Below, one piece after another: positions 39,801-54,044 of a stretch of 64,000 nucleotides of DNA. The DNA is from Callaeas wilsoni (Eukaryota > Chordata > Aves > Passeriformes > Callaeidae). Position 1 is the stretch's first letter, and the number at the start of each line of letters is the position of its first letter. A program made the translations under genes and the position numbers. The notes below the pieces were generated by a model that worked only from the letters and a program-made list of their open reading frames with translations, was not told where the DNA came from and did no database searches. The stretch covers positions 245,030-309,029 of the forward strand of contig VWPU01009666.1 in NCBI GenBank assembly GCA_013398955.1. The letters are read 5' to 3'.

Positions 39801-42800
39801 ACCATGAAATTCCTTCCTAAGATGCTCTCTGGTTACCAACTTTGCCAGAATCAGATTGCTCCTATAAGATTCCCCTCCTTAAACTTACCAATCCTCATCT
39901 CAAAACTCAGTGCGTTTTTAGGTTTGACTTATATCAGAGGTTTGGTTTCAAAAGTCACTGTGTGCCTTCTTTCCAGCCTAGCTGTACTTATGACCGTTTT
40001 CAGAATTACACCCCAACTTTCCTGAGCTTTACTAGTTCCTGCCCAATATGCACCCAGCTAGGAAAGTTTTTGTTATTTTTTTAATAGTTGAGGACTTGAG
40101 TCACAAGAAAACTCAGCACCCTGGAGGACTGGAACAGGTTGGATAAAGGCATCTTTCTTTTTGTAAGTGTGACTTGGATTCGAAAAAGCTGAATCTTTGA
40201 ACTCTGGCCCATTGCCTGCATTTCCTGGTAACTATAACAGACATGGACCATTTGTGAACAGCTCAGATATTTGGACGTCAGTTGCATACACATGACTTGA
40301 TCCAAAACTCACTACAGTCAATGGAAAGACTTTTGGTTGACTTCCATTCTCTCTGGACCAGGAATACTTTATAGGGCTAGAACATACATGCTGTCTTTTG
40401 CTGCTTTTTCTCCACGTAGTAGCACATCCATATTGCCTTTGCAAATATTTTCCAAATAATGGTCCAAAACAAAGACCCAAGTGCCTCAGCACAAAGTTCC
40501 CTTCTCCACAGAAAAATTCCAAAGGGCATAAACAGCACTGTGAGTCACCACACCCAAAACAACAAATCAGTAAGTAGCAAATGCTCAGTAAAGATAATAC
40601 ATCATCTATAATGTGCAGAAAAACAAACAGAAAAGCTTTGAAACAGGATTACCACTATGAAGGTATGAGTTTGTACAAGTGCTCGTCCATTTATGAAACA
40701 CTTCAGCAATAAGAATTGCTGGGGAAATTAATAGGGGAATAATGTGGGACTTTACCCTAAAAGCTACAGACACAGTGTTTTTGTTTGTATATAAAAAATA
40801 AATTATTTCTGCCAACTTCTAGTGGGAGTCATTGATTGTTTTCACTGACAAAAATTATTGTTAGATTGCCAAAATTGTAAAATAATCATGAGACGTTTCA
40901 TTAAATGTGACAACTGAACTGAGGTCCTGAAAGAATGGGAAAACTTGGCAAACTGCAAACTTTGGACTCTTTGCCTGTGAGTAAAAGGAGATTTTCCTTG
41001 CAAACTGATATGAAAGGGTCTTAATGTGTTTGAGAGAGAACACAGGAACTTCAGTGCCTGGGGCTGCTGGACTTGCATTTTTTGGAGAGTGGAAGTCCTG
41101 GAGCTTCTGTGACACTGATGGGATGGTTGCAGGAGTACAGTTGGTGCTGTGAAAAGCAGCAGTGGCCCTGCTGAGTCTACATCCCATGGAATCTCAGCAG
41201 TCTTGCTGAGGTGGCACGAGTGTTGGTGTGTACATCCAGAGCCACCTCGGCAGCACAAGGAAAAATTAGGGGTTTAATAGAAATAGAACAGCTTGCCCAG
41301 ATTCATTCTCCACGGAACACCTCAAGGCACCAGGGTCAGAGGAGGTGAACCTGCTGCCCTGCCAGCCTAGACATGTGGGCGCTTGGAGGCTCTGGGATCC
41401 AGGCACTGGATATGCAGCGACTTGTACCACCTTGCCTCTTTACTGCTCCCCACTGAGGAAGACTCAGTTCTCACTGCCCTGAGACCATCAGAATGGCCTA
41501 AGTCCTTCTTGAGCCCAAGGTGCTGCCACAAAAACAGTCTATTTATTGTGTCCTTGCTTTTATGAGGCTGCTGCTGGGTTTGAAGGTAGGGCAAAGTGCT
41601 TAAATTCATGAATTTCCAAATGTTCTGGAGTAGTTTTATGGTTTTAAATTGCCCAAATTTGATTGTAAGGTTGAAGTAATTGAAATGTTCGTCATGAATC
41701 TGAACACACCAATCCAAAGTTTCTCTTTGGGGAAACAAAATTAAGAAGGATAGGATAATATAGAAATCGACCTGGTTTTCCAGTTGCAGGTAAACACTGA
41801 GCAGTCTAGGCCACTGACCAATCCAATCAATACTGGATTAGTGCCAGGGAGGACTAGAATAGCCCATCAGAAAGATTAAGATGATAAATAAAAGATCAAA
41901 AGAGAAGATGTCTATAGATATAAAAGATAGTGTTTGTTTTTCTTTCCAAAACATGTCTTGAGAACCCAACACTCTGCAAGAACAGACTGTACTGGCTTGG
42001 GCAGACAAAAAGCAGTGGGAAAGACTGGTAAATCCCCTTTCAACCACATAAACAAACTTGTCTCTAGGCATGACATCACAATCCATAAAAGCTTCCAGTG
42101 ATAGGGTTGCATTCTGTTTTGAGTGTCATAAGCACTAATTTTAGACTTGACTTGTTGAATAACCCCAGGGGGGAAATGAAAACAAGCGATCAGGACTTTA
42201 TTCACCAAAGTTCTGAACGCAGTTTCCCACCAGCTGACACAATGTATTTCAACCTTTTTCCTGAAGAGCAGCATAGCTAGAAAAAGCTGTGGGGCATGGA
42301 TTGTCGTCCTGGCAGGGAGGTGAACTGCTGGTTTACCTTCTGAAAGATCAGATGCTTTTGTTCATTTGCAGTATATTAATTGTAACAGAACCGAGAGGGT
42401 CCATGCGGACATATATAGACATATAATTCACCTCTTCCTGAAAATGTCTGTGTTTGTGATAATGCCTGGCAATAAATCAAGCTTCCACTGAAAGGCCCGA
42501 ATCTACTTCTCCAGAAAGAACAGTTTAGTGATAATGTCAAAATAATATGTTACATCCAAACAATAATGTGCCACAAAATGACAAACCACTTAGAGACAGA
42601 TGTCAGTGATCTGACACATCAACCAACAATGCTTTCAATGGATAAGAAGGTTCCCCCTTGGGTAAGTCACTGGTGTTCTGGTTAGTGCCAGGGTCCACGC
42701 TGCAAAGTTTTCTCTGAGTGGCAGCTAATAATTAATTTGACAGCAGAACATTTGAGTGAAGGGAAAGATTGGTCTTCTTTCTCTTCCATTGCTTTCAGAC

Positions 42801-43721
42801 CCTTATGAGGAAAGAGAACCAAATCAGACAAAAAGAGCTGAATCTATTATTGCTTTACTTTTTTAGTCTACAAATGAAAAAGGGTCTTGTAAAAATCTCA
42901 CTTCCCATGCTGACTACAATTATTTATTTTGCAGGGTGCTGGGGAAAGATTAAGAGCAGGAATTGGATGAGCACAGTCAGAAATCAGCTATTTTATGACC
43001 TACCAACTCCATCACCTTTCATCAGTCCTAAGATAGCTCTTTCCCTGAAAGCTTTTCCATGGAATAAATCGCCTCAATTTTCAATTCTGCACAATGCAGT
43101 TCAGAACTGCAGTTTTTCAAGCCGTGGTAGAAACTGCTGTCTGAGGCAAAGCACACAGTTCCGTTGTGTGTGGGATCAGAGCTATGACATGCTGGATAAC
43201 CTGGGGTGGGAAATTATGCAGTCCCTGGAACACCGCTAGGTCATGGAGGACCTGGCAGAAATGCTTATAAAGCCACCTCTGCACACATCCTCTACCAAAA
43301 CTGCAGCCACTATTTAGTGTTTTGTCATCTGTTTACATAAAAATTTTGTCCCCTCTAAGGGTTCACTTCTGAAAATAAGCCTCTGTTTTAAATGCTTTGA
43401 CAGTGACTGCATAAATTTACATGACGCATTTCACAATCCTTGGAAAATTGCTTTGCTTATGGTGGATACTCAACATTTCTTTGAGATAAGTTTGCAATGG
43501 GAGCTGCGGGGGAAGGCTGCACTGGCAAGACATCAAACTCTGAGGAAATCATGGAACACTGCTAATAACATCTTTGTGCTTTACCTCAACAATTATTTTT
43601 ACAGCATGAGGAGTTGTGCCAGAAATTCGAATTACATTAATTTTATTACATTTGCCCAAGTGTTTTGCATGCAGGTATAATCCACTTTGCATCACAAGCA
43701 TTAAGTAGGAACCAATTACTG

Positions 43722-44110
43722 AATCATAGAATTAGAGAACTCTTGAGCCTGGAAAGAGCTTCTGGAGGTCATCTTGTCCAATCTACCTAAAGCCAGTGGC
43801 CCAAGACTATGTCCAGAGAGTTTTTGAAGGTCTATACAAGGATGGAGACTCCACATCATCTCTGGAAAACCTGTGGCACTGCTTAGCCACTCAGTCAGTG
43901 TAAAAGGTGTTCTTGATTCTTAGATGGAGCCTCCTGTGTTTCAGATAGTGCCCATTGCCTCTGGTCCTGTCACTGGGTACCACTGGAAAGAGCCTGGCCC
44001 TGCTTTCTTTTGTCCCTCCATCAGGTACTTATACACACTGATGAGATCCACTGAGCCTTCTCTTCCCCAGAACAAACAGTTCAGCCAAGTTCTTCCATCC
44101 ATTGCTGTTA
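43722..44110 (-). mobile_element. CR1 LINE 3' end, antisense
   Basis: The plus strand opens with AATCATAGAATTAGAGAAC, the reverse complement of a CR1 tail. It continues through CTGGAGGTCATCTTGTCCAA, GGAGACTCCACATCATCTC and a GCCTCTGGTCCTGTCACTGG block, the usual antisense CR1 order. It is 5'-truncated with no coding capacity. The right edge is estimated. Confidence 0.9.
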
Positions 44111-47100
44111 TATTTTCTTGAGTGTAAATGTCCAGCTGGTAAATCTGACCTGTTGCTTCTTTACCCTCTGCCCAGTGCCTTTTGAAATGTGTTTAGATGA
44201 TTACAACATGGGGCTTCACTACATAACCTTTTTCCCCAGTTAAGAATAGCAGCACTAAAATTGACCTAATTTTTCAATACACATGAAGTCACAATTGGAT
44301 AGGAAGCAACCTCTGAAAATATTGTAAGTGTAGAAGTGCAAGAGAAGGCAGAGAGATAAGTTGTTGTTGGTTTTGGTATTTTTTAAATTGTTCTCATTCA
44401 GCTACCTACATTTCATTTAAATGCATATGATGACAGAGAGCCTTATAAGAATTATAAAACTGATTTCACTTTTATTCATCATTTGCTAAAATAATTTGGC
44501 TTTTATAAGCTAGCTCATATGCTTCTGTTCAGTGGGAGATACTTTGAGCAGATGTGCCCCTTGTGTCTTGCCTCTTAGGAAAGAGGGATGGATATTTTTA
44601 ATATGAAAGAGACAATTCTTTTATCTCTTGTATTTCTCCTTGGAGCATTTTCTGGTTTCTACACTAATAATTGCCCACAGGAAAATTATTCTGCATTTTA
44701 CTTTTGTACAATATAAGTAACATACTTAGCTAAGAGATCCAAATTCACCCACTCAAAGATGACATTTTCCCAGTCTTGGGCTTGATGAAGTTCAACAGGG
44801 ACTGAGGTTCTGTATCCCAAAACATAAACTAGGCATGGGGTCCCAGCACAGAGCCCTTGCTATGCAGTTTCCTTCTAAATGGACTGGTTGGCTAACCAGG
44901 GAGGAAAAGATTTTAGCAAAAGATTCATATTTTACTCTTGACTGTCCACCTTTCTGTAAGAAGGTGCCTACTCCTTCCTCATGGAAAACACTGGGTGACT
45001 GCAAAGAACAGTCTCATGATGTAAAGGGAGTGAGTTTATTGTAGCTATGGATGGCAAACTACCAAGTCCTCTATATGCATGTTCACAGAAGCCACACAAC
45101 AAGTTCTTACGTGGAAGGAATTCTTGAAAACATGACAATTTCATTGAAATTAAGGCTGCATAGAGGCACATGTAAACCCAACCTGCATCTGAGGATGGGG
45201 ACTTACAAGTCACCTCCCATTCAGAAGTTACTTAGATGTATTAATGTGGTACTAGACCTCAGCAAAAACTGCTATCATCCTCTGCTATCATCAGATCCTG
45301 CTAGCAAGGGCTCAGCACCATGACAGCACAGCTAAACAGACTTCTTTAAAAAGCTGGTTCATGTCTGAAACCAGAGTATAACCGGTCCCGGTGCCAAACA
45401 GAAGCTGAACTTTCCGGGAAAAAAAACTAACTTAGGGTACTGAGACCTATTGAAAACCTGGCCATAATTCATGAAATTCCATGCTGATCCATTTCCAACG
45501 AGTTTATTAAAGGCAAAACTCAATTGGTTGGGAAGGAACTTGTTCCTTTTCCAGTGGAATTTCCACCACACTGAGATGTGGCTTTTCCCACAGTACAATG
45601 CACAATGCTACTAATGTTACAGGATAACCATAGTCCAACATATTGTGCCAAAAGACTGCACACTAAGTGAGAAACGTTGGTTGTAAATTGTGGCTGCCAA
45701 AGCTGACTTGATTCATTCAGCTTTAGAAATATGTGTCCTTTTGCAGCATTTTATGTAGGTGTGCAACATGGGGAAAGAGTAGCAAGAATACGATCAGACA
45801 CAGCTTATAAAGGAAGGTGAATTTTAAATTGGAACAACATGCCATACAATATTGGTATAAAAGTAAGATCTTCCCAGCTGTTGTAGCTGGAGATATTCTT
45901 AAAACTGCAAAAGCAAAACCAGTTGTATATGAGAAATATGTATATAATACATGGCAGTGAATATACAACTTATGAATCACAAAACACGTTTTATTATAAT
46001 GATCACAATTTTTCATAATGATCATAATTTATCATTCTATTCACTCTGTTTACACAGAATGCAAAACCTGGGGTAAACAAAGCCATTCTACACGTGAAAT
46101 ATAAGCTGTTTGGATCTTCTGGAGTTCTAAAAGCACAGTCGACCACACTTTCTTAATTTACCATGTAGTGGAGTATCTAGTATCACAGAAGCATTCTTCC
46201 AAAACAAAAAATATTTTAATGAAACTTATGGTGGTGTAAGTTAGCACAAAACCAATGTGCCATATTCTGACCTATATACATTTTTGAAGCCTTGCAATAC
46301 ATGCACAAAGTCTGACAAAGACAATTGAGAGGTGACAAAAATAAGGGAGATCTGCCTTTTCTGACCTCTTCTAGGTAAGACCTATACCATGATCTAAAAC
46401 AAAGCTGTTCTTCCACATGCCCATCCAGAGGATTTTTTACCTTTCTGGCATTTCTAAGTTCAGATTGAACACCACCACATCTTATGTGACCGCCTTAGAT
46501 GTACTTTTAAGAAGGAATGAATAATATATTTTGGTTTTGAGACCTCAAGAACTCTTTATTTACTCAAATGTGCAAGATGGATCCATTAAAATACATGATA
46601 TTACTATGCAGAAAATAGGAAAAACTCCTCTTGTCATACCTAATCATAAATATATAGATATAGCCATAATATTTGTAATATTACCCATTCACCTCTGAAT
46701 AAGAGACATAGAATGATTCAGAACTATGAAAATTTTTTTTTTCATGTAAAAAGAATTTTAAACTTTTAAGTTGCAAGTCTGAGTAATGCAGTAAGACTGA
46801 CTTTGAGACATCAAAAATGGACTGAGTCAATCACACGGCTGAATGAGCAGGGTTGCTAAAGAAAATCTTTATTTCAGGAAATCGGTAATATTGCTTCTGA
46901 CACAGTCAGTGTTTGGCTGAAAGATTATCATCTCTATCTCCTTTTAATGTCTTTCCATTTAAAGCTAATTTCAATAAGAATTGTCTAAAATATCTATTTA
47001 TAAAAACTGCCTGTGACTCTCATCCTTTCTACATTTCTAGGACTGTTTCTGTATACTGGTACATAAGGCAGGATATAGCTATCATTCACATTTCCAGCAT

Positions 47101-49004
47101 ATTCCCTTTTGAAAAAATACCAATCACATTCTGCTTCCAATTATTGTATTTTTAGAATGTGCAGAAATCGTGTCTGTGTATTATCTGCCAGAAAGGGATG
47201 GTGACTACATTTATTTTAAAGCATAGGTCTCTTACTTCTGTTTTTATATTTCTGTAGATCACCAGATACAATCTTCACTATTTTTTTTCCCAGTAAATCT
47301 CAATAAATCACAGCACAAAGCATTGTCTTAAATATGAACATGAAGATTTGTGAGCAAAATTGTGGGTTTTCTTAAATTTTACATCTGTTTCAGTGTCAGT
47401 AGTTCAAGTATTTTATGTGCAATATCTCAGTTCTTAATTTATTCCACATCTCTGTTTCCAGCAGAGGCCTCATTTTCATCTTTACTTAGTGGCAAAACTC
47501 AGTCTCTTCCATCCCTCCAGCAAGACTCTGCTATGTTGAGTCAAGTTCCAGTGCCAACAGCCATTGTCCCTCCTAGCACACCTTCAGCCTCAGTAGGAAC
47601 AGCCCATCCAGTCCTCGTACAGGACAGGTTCTATATAATTTTACCATCCAACTTGGTGAAGGAATAGCCCCAGTGATGACCATTTAAGGACTTCCCAAAC
47701 TAAATGTTGTTAAAACACTGCATGAGCAGAAAATAGTATTTTCAGGGATAAATGCTGAGCCTGACTGTCTATTCCAAACAAACATGGAGACCTCCTCACA
47801 CTCCTATGCCCCAGGATGCCATTTCAGCCCAGCCTGGGGCCATCAGCCCCTGCCCCAGCACTGCTATGAATCATGAAAACACTTCAATTTCGTGCCACTG
47901 TCTAAGGAAAGCTTTTGATCTGTGCTATACGTTTAAACATCTTTCTCTTCAAATTACTGAAAGCTTCCTATTTCACTACGAAATTTCTTGCCTCATTTGT
48001 GGGGAAGCAAGTGCCATAAAAGGAAGACACATCTTTCAGACATGTATGTGAGAAATTGGACAGATATAGGAAATGTTTGGTGCTGTTTTGACTTTTGTTG
48101 CTACTGAAAAGGGATCAGTTCAGGAGACTGAGAAATATAACTGCAGGATACTACCTTAGAGGATGCACTGGCTGAGATTTTACAGTCTACAGGCATTTTC
48201 TGTCAAATATACCGTACACAAGGGTATTGCCAAATAACAAGAGAGAGTATTCATGGTATTCTGAGGAACTGCCAAAGAAAACAAGCCTGCAGATTACCCT
48301 TTATTTGATGTTATGCTGACATTTTTCACATGAACAGGGTTTCTGGAACTGAAAATTAAAAGATAAACATCTAAGAATGGATTTTGGGCCAGGATTCCTG
48401 CTTTCTATTCAAACCTTGGTTATGTTTTTATATCTTTGCTTATTTACCCATAGTGCAAAATAATGTTAAGATTAAAAGCCATTGTAGTTAAAAGAACATT
48501 ATTTTCCACTGCCTTCCAGTGCACCAAAAAGTACTTTTGTTCCTTGGAATTGCATAGAAGTAATAGATTTGGGTTAAAATCATGTCTTGAACCATCTCCC
48601 TTCGTAGCTGACAACTATGCAAAGCAGCTACTTATAAGAAGAAAATAATATAATCTACCCAGAAGATTTCCCACTTGTTGATCTATCACAAAAGGTGTGT
48701 GAAAGCTGGAAGAGGTCTAACAGTTCAAAAAGATCCAGGGAGACATGAAAAGGCCAATACTTATACAAGTGTCAACAATAAGAGACCCTAAAACTCTGCA
48801 TCCAGTTCCCTGCTTCAGAGTTCTGGTTGCAAGATGGGTAATAGCAAAATGCAAGCCACATGGAATACATGATTCAGGAATCCTAGAAACTTTCTCAATC
48901 TTGTGTTCATATACTGCCAGATAAATAACAAGTAAACAAGTGCTTGGAATAGCAGGAAGGCAAAGGGATTGGAAGACAGCAGAGGGATCCCTTCTTGTCA
49001 GATT
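44111..49004. other. Intergenic DNA, no gene recognised
   Basis: AT-rich unique DNA. Open frames are short (105 codons at most) and unrecognised. No repeat family or RNA gene was supported. Confidence 0.55.
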
Positions 49005-49130
49005 TTGCCAGGCTAAACAAGTCCAAATCTTGCAGTCACCAGGTGCTCCAGCCCCTGGACCACCTTGGTGTTCCTCAGATGAACTAGCCGTAACATGTCC
49101 TTATCCTTCATATTTCCAGGAGCTGAACAG
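49005..49130 (-). mobile_element. Short CR1 LINE fragment, antisense
   Basis: The plus strand has AGGCTAAACAAGTCCAAATC followed by GTGCTCCAGCCCCTGGACCA and a CCTTGGTGTTCCTC block. This is the reverse complement of the CR1 segment some 300-400 bp before its tail. It is an internal fragment with both ends missing. Confidence 0.75.
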
Positions 49131-51544
49131 GCAGGAGGCCTTTAAAGTGGGGAACAGCACGTAAGCTTCAGGAGGGAAAGAGGGCATGGAAGAAGGGAAA
49201 GAACACCATGCCAGGCACGACATTTGGCATAACATGAGAGAGAAAATCACTCCTGTACAGTGTACAGTAATTTTAGTTACTTTGCTCTGTTCATTGTCAT
49301 GAACAGAGCCCAAAGCTGCAAATATTGAATAAAGTGTTGCAATTTTCCAGTAGAGGTTGCTATGAGGCATAAACATCAGGCCACTAAAACTGATAAACGT
49401 CTCACTTTTTTTTTCAGTTTGGCAGCTGCAAAACCAATATTACTCAAGGTATTTATCAGTTTTATATACTTCCGCTTATCCCAGACAGGAACAATTTTTT
49501 TTTTTTTTTTTTCCACAATACTGCTTTTTGCTCAGAGACCAATAATTCTGGTGAAGTTCATGACAGTAGGCCCTGGATATGTTCCCTCTCTAGTGAAAAA
49601 AGATACAGCTTTTGTTTTCTTCTTTCTGGTATTTCCTGTGCATCTGAAGCTTTTCTACTTTCATTACAGATGAAGGAAGAAAATACATCTCCTTCAGTGT
49701 TTTTAACTTAAAAACTTTACAGAGATAACATGCTCTGAAAATGAGAAACAGAAAGCATTTTATTTCTTCTCTGTTCCATTTTGATTTATTTGTTCAATAT
49801 TTAATATTATAAAAATAATCTTTTTGGTGACTTAGAAGGTAACTCAAGGCTGGTTAAAGGGGCCAAGTTATTAGGGCCATATTGCTTTCTGAAACTCAGA
49901 GATCAATGGGTGTCTCAAAGTAAGCACCCAGAAATGTTATGTTCTTAAAACTTTAGGAACTCTTGAAAATTCAGTATCTTGCATCAGCCCAGGAAGTAAT
50001 AAATATGAGCTTCACAAAGAAAATATACAGTGGTAATGAGTGAAAACCTCAAGACATCCTGAACTGCCTATATAGGAATGACAGACAGGGGGAGTCAAAC
50101 TGGGCACAAAACTATTCATTACAAACAGTTCAGAAACAAATAGGAGTGTTCAAGGATGAAGAAATTCATAACCACAAAGCTGACACAGAAATGAAACTGA
50201 GACCAGTGCTTGTGTCACAGCTCAATACAGTCTTGCAGCATTTCCCCATCAAAAAACAAATAGCTGATTACTAGGGCCTTTCTAAATCTCCAAGCTTAGA
50301 GAACAGATGTGTTCACTCAAAGCAGGACTACAAACACAACCTCACTAAATTTGGTGGAAAAAACACAGCTGATCAAACAAGAGAATTTCACAATCACTCT
50401 CTGAGGTGTAACTGTCACAATTAGCTCAATGATTGCACAAAAAAATAAGGTGGAAACATATTAAGCATAAATCAATGAAAATGCAACTGAGCATTTCTTT
50501 TTCAGATGCCAATAGTGTATCAGCACTAAAATCACAGTTGGATTATCTTCTTTTTAGCTGAATGTCATCTAAGAAATGTTCAAATATGGAGAAGCATCCA
50601 AGAGAACTTCTTTTAATCCCCAAATCTTTTTCTGGAACGTGAAAATGATCAGTAAGCATTTTTTAACTGGCTGGTCAAGGCAAAAGTGTGAGGTCTTCTA
50701 CAGGATACTGAAGGAAATAAACCCTTTATTAGAAGCTGTATTTTCTTGATGGCTGTAAGCTGGTCTGATCTTTTTGACTTTGAAGACCAGAAATACAACT
50801 ACATTCATATCAGTAGGTTCAGTGGTGCATCAAAAATAAAATTACACAAAAGGTGTTCATTCTTATTTAAAAACTGACATGAAAACAATTTATATTCTCA
50901 CAGTGCAACATCTTCCCAAAATGTTTTCCCATTCGTAGCTGTGGTCTGAGCTGCAAAATGCCAACACATTATTTCACTTCATAACAGCAAAGGACAACCT
51001 CAAGGATTATGTGCCTTCTTTACTGTGTTGCCATAGAAGAATTTATTTTGTAAACTTGATAATAAGAATTATTGCCGTTAAGATCTATAGAGATTTATCA
51101 AGTTATCATTTATATATGGTTTTGTTTTTTTTTTTTAATACAAAGAGGGGCCTTAATGGGAAAAAGATCAACTGCTTGTGTTGTTTTTTTGAAACTCTTT
51201 ATATCTGGCCAAATCAGTTATTGTTCCTTTGTCTTCTTCTTTTATAAGTTCCTCTGTGCAGTCAGCACTAGGGCATTCAAAAGATCACTACTAAACCACA
51301 GCAAAAGTGAAACTGAAGCACACTGCTCCTACATCCTTTCCTTCACTCAATTTTTTGCCCATTATTGCACAAAGATCTCAGCAGTGACGCATTACCACAA
51401 TATTTAGCCTCCATAAACCAGTAACATTGTCTGAGTATTTTTGCAGTTTAGTATCTGTGCTATCAGAAATGCAAAGAACTTGCTCTCTGAGCAGGGGCTT
51501 GTGGGACAAAGACTGTCTTCATTAAGTTCCTCTCTGTAAACACG
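49131..51544. other. Intergenic DNA, no gene recognised
   Basis: Unique sequence with no recognised gene. It contains a homopolymer T run at about 49495-49512 and another at 51127-51136. Confidence 0.55.
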
Positions 51545-51545
51545 G

Positions 51546-51960
51546 AATCACAAAATCACAGGATGCGTAAGTTCGGAAAGGATCACAGTGGGTCATGTGG
51601 TCCAACCTCCCTGCTCAAGCAAGGTCATCCCGGAGCACGTGGCACAGGATTGTGTCCAGATGGTTCTTGAACATCTCCAGTGAGGGAGACTCCACACCCT
51701 CCCTGGGCAATCTGTGCCAGTGTTCAGTCATTCACAAGTAAAGAAATTCCTCCACATATTCAGATGGAACTTTCTGTACAACAGTTTATGCCCATCATCT
51801 CTTGTCCTGTCACTTGGCACCACTGAGCCTGGAAACATCCTCTTGACACCCTCCCTTTAGATACTGATAGACATTGATGAGGTCCCCTCTAAGTCATCTC
51901 TTCTCAAGGCTGAACAGGCTCAACTGCCTCAGCCTATTGAGTGCTTCATACTGATTTCAA
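51546..51960 (-). mobile_element. CR1 LINE 3' end, antisense
   Basis: The plus strand begins AATCACAAAATCACAGGATG, a decayed CR1 tail in reverse. It continues with GTGGTCCAACCTCCCTGCTC, GGGAGACTCCACACCCTCCC, CTCTTGTCCTGTCACTTGGC and AAGGCTGAACAGGCTCAAC. These are the standard antisense CR1 landmarks in the standard order. About 415 bp, 5'-truncated, no coding capacity. Confidence 0.93.
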
Positions 51961-54044
51961 GCAAGCAGCAGCCCTTCCTCACCTGCTTGTTTGTATCTAC
52001 AGTTTTTGCCAAAATGAGAGGAAATGTATATGCAATTAAAATTCAGCTTTTAAACAATTTCTTTCTTTCAAACCACCAGACTATATAAACTGTTCAGTTG
52101 TATATGAGATATTCAGGAACTGAAATTCATTTGTATTTGCATTGAATCCGTATTTGTCCAGGATTTCTTTGGCTCACCTTTGCAACAGCTTTCCCAGAAG
52201 AGTCATCAGTAGCCCTACTACCTCCTTAGAGTCATTCCCCTGAGAATTTCTGGAAATAAGTTTTCTTCCTTGTTGGCCTCAAATTGTAAACCCTTGTTTA
52301 TAAGCTGCCCAAACATCTAAAATATTTTCTTCAATATTTTGGATGGGCCAGCGAAAGTTCTTTTTGCTTCAAAATGTTCTGTCAGAAATCTGACTCATGC
52401 TAAACAGATGAAAGAAGTGTTAACCAGCTTTGGGGATTATGGGGATTTTTAAATGAAACATAAATGCTTATCAGCACTTATGTCAAGCACACAGATGGTC
52501 ACGACAATTCTGTGCCTGTAGGGAGCACACAACCTAGAGCTTACATCTACCCTGCAGATCTGTGAGCAGAATTTTGTCTTTCAAAATATATTGACTACCA
52601 ATAAGCTCAGTTTTCATTGAATGTTTAAATATTTCAGGCCACCAGATAATCAAATAGTGGCATCTCTATTAGGATTGGTCTCAATAAAGAACACAAAAAA
52701 TTACAAGGCATCCTTGGCAGGCATTTGGTGTATTTTGTGAAGAAATAAAAAATAATTTAAAATACATGCTTTAAATAAGGTAAAATTTTCTGTTTAGAGG
52801 ACAGAAAAGAATCTTTTAAATGAAGACATGAGTATCTAGTTAAACTTGTCCTAGAGCCACATAATGCCAGAAAAAGACAGATGGGAGATTAATGCAAGAT
52901 GTCATTATTTTTAAGTACAATTCAGATAAACCTTTTAAACCCTTCTCCAAATTTCTACCAGTATCTTTTTTTTTCTGCCAGACACATGCCTTTCTTTATT
53001 GTACATGAAACTGCAGAACATGTTTTTGATACTCAACTCTGAACACTTAGAAAAAAGCATAAAGAATTAATAGCTTTGATTCTCCTGTAAACGTTCTTCA
53101 GTTCAACCCAGAATTAGTCTCTTACAGTCTAAAAGGCATGTGGCTGTAATCAGGATGACTCTTTGAAATGCTGTTTCTTTGTGCTTCATTTCACTGATAA
53201 CCAGTGAGGCAGTCTATGGAGTTGTGTAATTTCCATTTGTGGACACTAAAATTTGCCATGCAGCTTCCAGTGAAGAGCAAGATTCGGTGATCAGGAAGCC
53301 AGCCTGCACATCTAGCTTCACTTCTGTGACAGATGTCTTGCATGATCCTAAGAAAAAAAGCTCCAGCTTTCCCAGTTATGCCAAAAGGCTTTGCTCCAGG
53401 TCCTGTGGCAAAAGCCATTTCTACTTATCAGGTAGACAATTAAGATACTGTGGAAAAGGAGGATCGTCATCAGTCCACTCTCTCCTCAATTAGCAAGTAA
53501 CTCTTCTGGCCCACGGTTGTTCTTTCCCAAATCACTCTTATCACCCTCTGCATATAAATCAGAGCCTGTGTGAACACACAGTCCCAGAAGAATGGAACTC
53601 GGCAAACACACATCCCACTTCCTCAGCCAAGCTATTTGCCAATGTCAGTGCTGACACAATGCTCACAGCACACCAGCAATTAGAGGTTGTGTAGCTTTAG
53701 GCACTCTCTGCAGTTCAAGTAGTTCCTCAGGTGGGAAGTTTCTCTCTCCCTGCAGCAGCTGTCCACCAGAAATCCCCCTAAAGACAGCAATTAATCCTCA
53801 CAGTCGATCTCATTTTCTTCACCGAAAGCCTTGCAGACTGAATTTCTTAAAAGTCATTCATACCTCAGACAGAGGAAGCATTTCTTGCTTTCATCCACCC
53901 ACCTCTAGCCACCCCAGCTGAATACCTGTTAGACTATTCCCATTCTAATTGATTTTTGATACCTGGCATTTCCAGATTATTAAGTAAGTAACATTAACAC
54001 AATACAAATATATCAGCCCCCCAATGCCTTTCAAAAAATGAATA
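51961..54044. other. Intergenic DNA just downstream of COL12A1
   Basis: Unique DNA between the last CR1 and the inferred COL12A1 cleavage site. Open frames of up to 84 codons are not recognisable. No gene or repeat was supported. Confidence 0.55.

Larger units (their letters stand above)
32621..43721. other. Intergenic DNA, no gene recognised
   Basis: About 11 kb of mostly unique sequence. It contains a weak MIR-like fragment near 33215-33320 and a 2 x 22 bp duplication at 36831-36874. The longest open frame (156 codons, 42769-43239, plus) has no recognisable domain. GC-richer patches near 35930-36200 and 41040-41420 have no gene-like structure that I can defend. Confidence 0.5.

Noticed and set aside
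40842..41258. 138-codon minus-strand frame
   Set aside because: A second frame on the same strand is open over most of the same stretch; no domain is recognised and composition is not gene-like.
42769..43239. 156-codon plus-strand open frame
   Set aside because: No recognisable domain, no family resemblance and no splice or promoter context; the length is within chance for this window.
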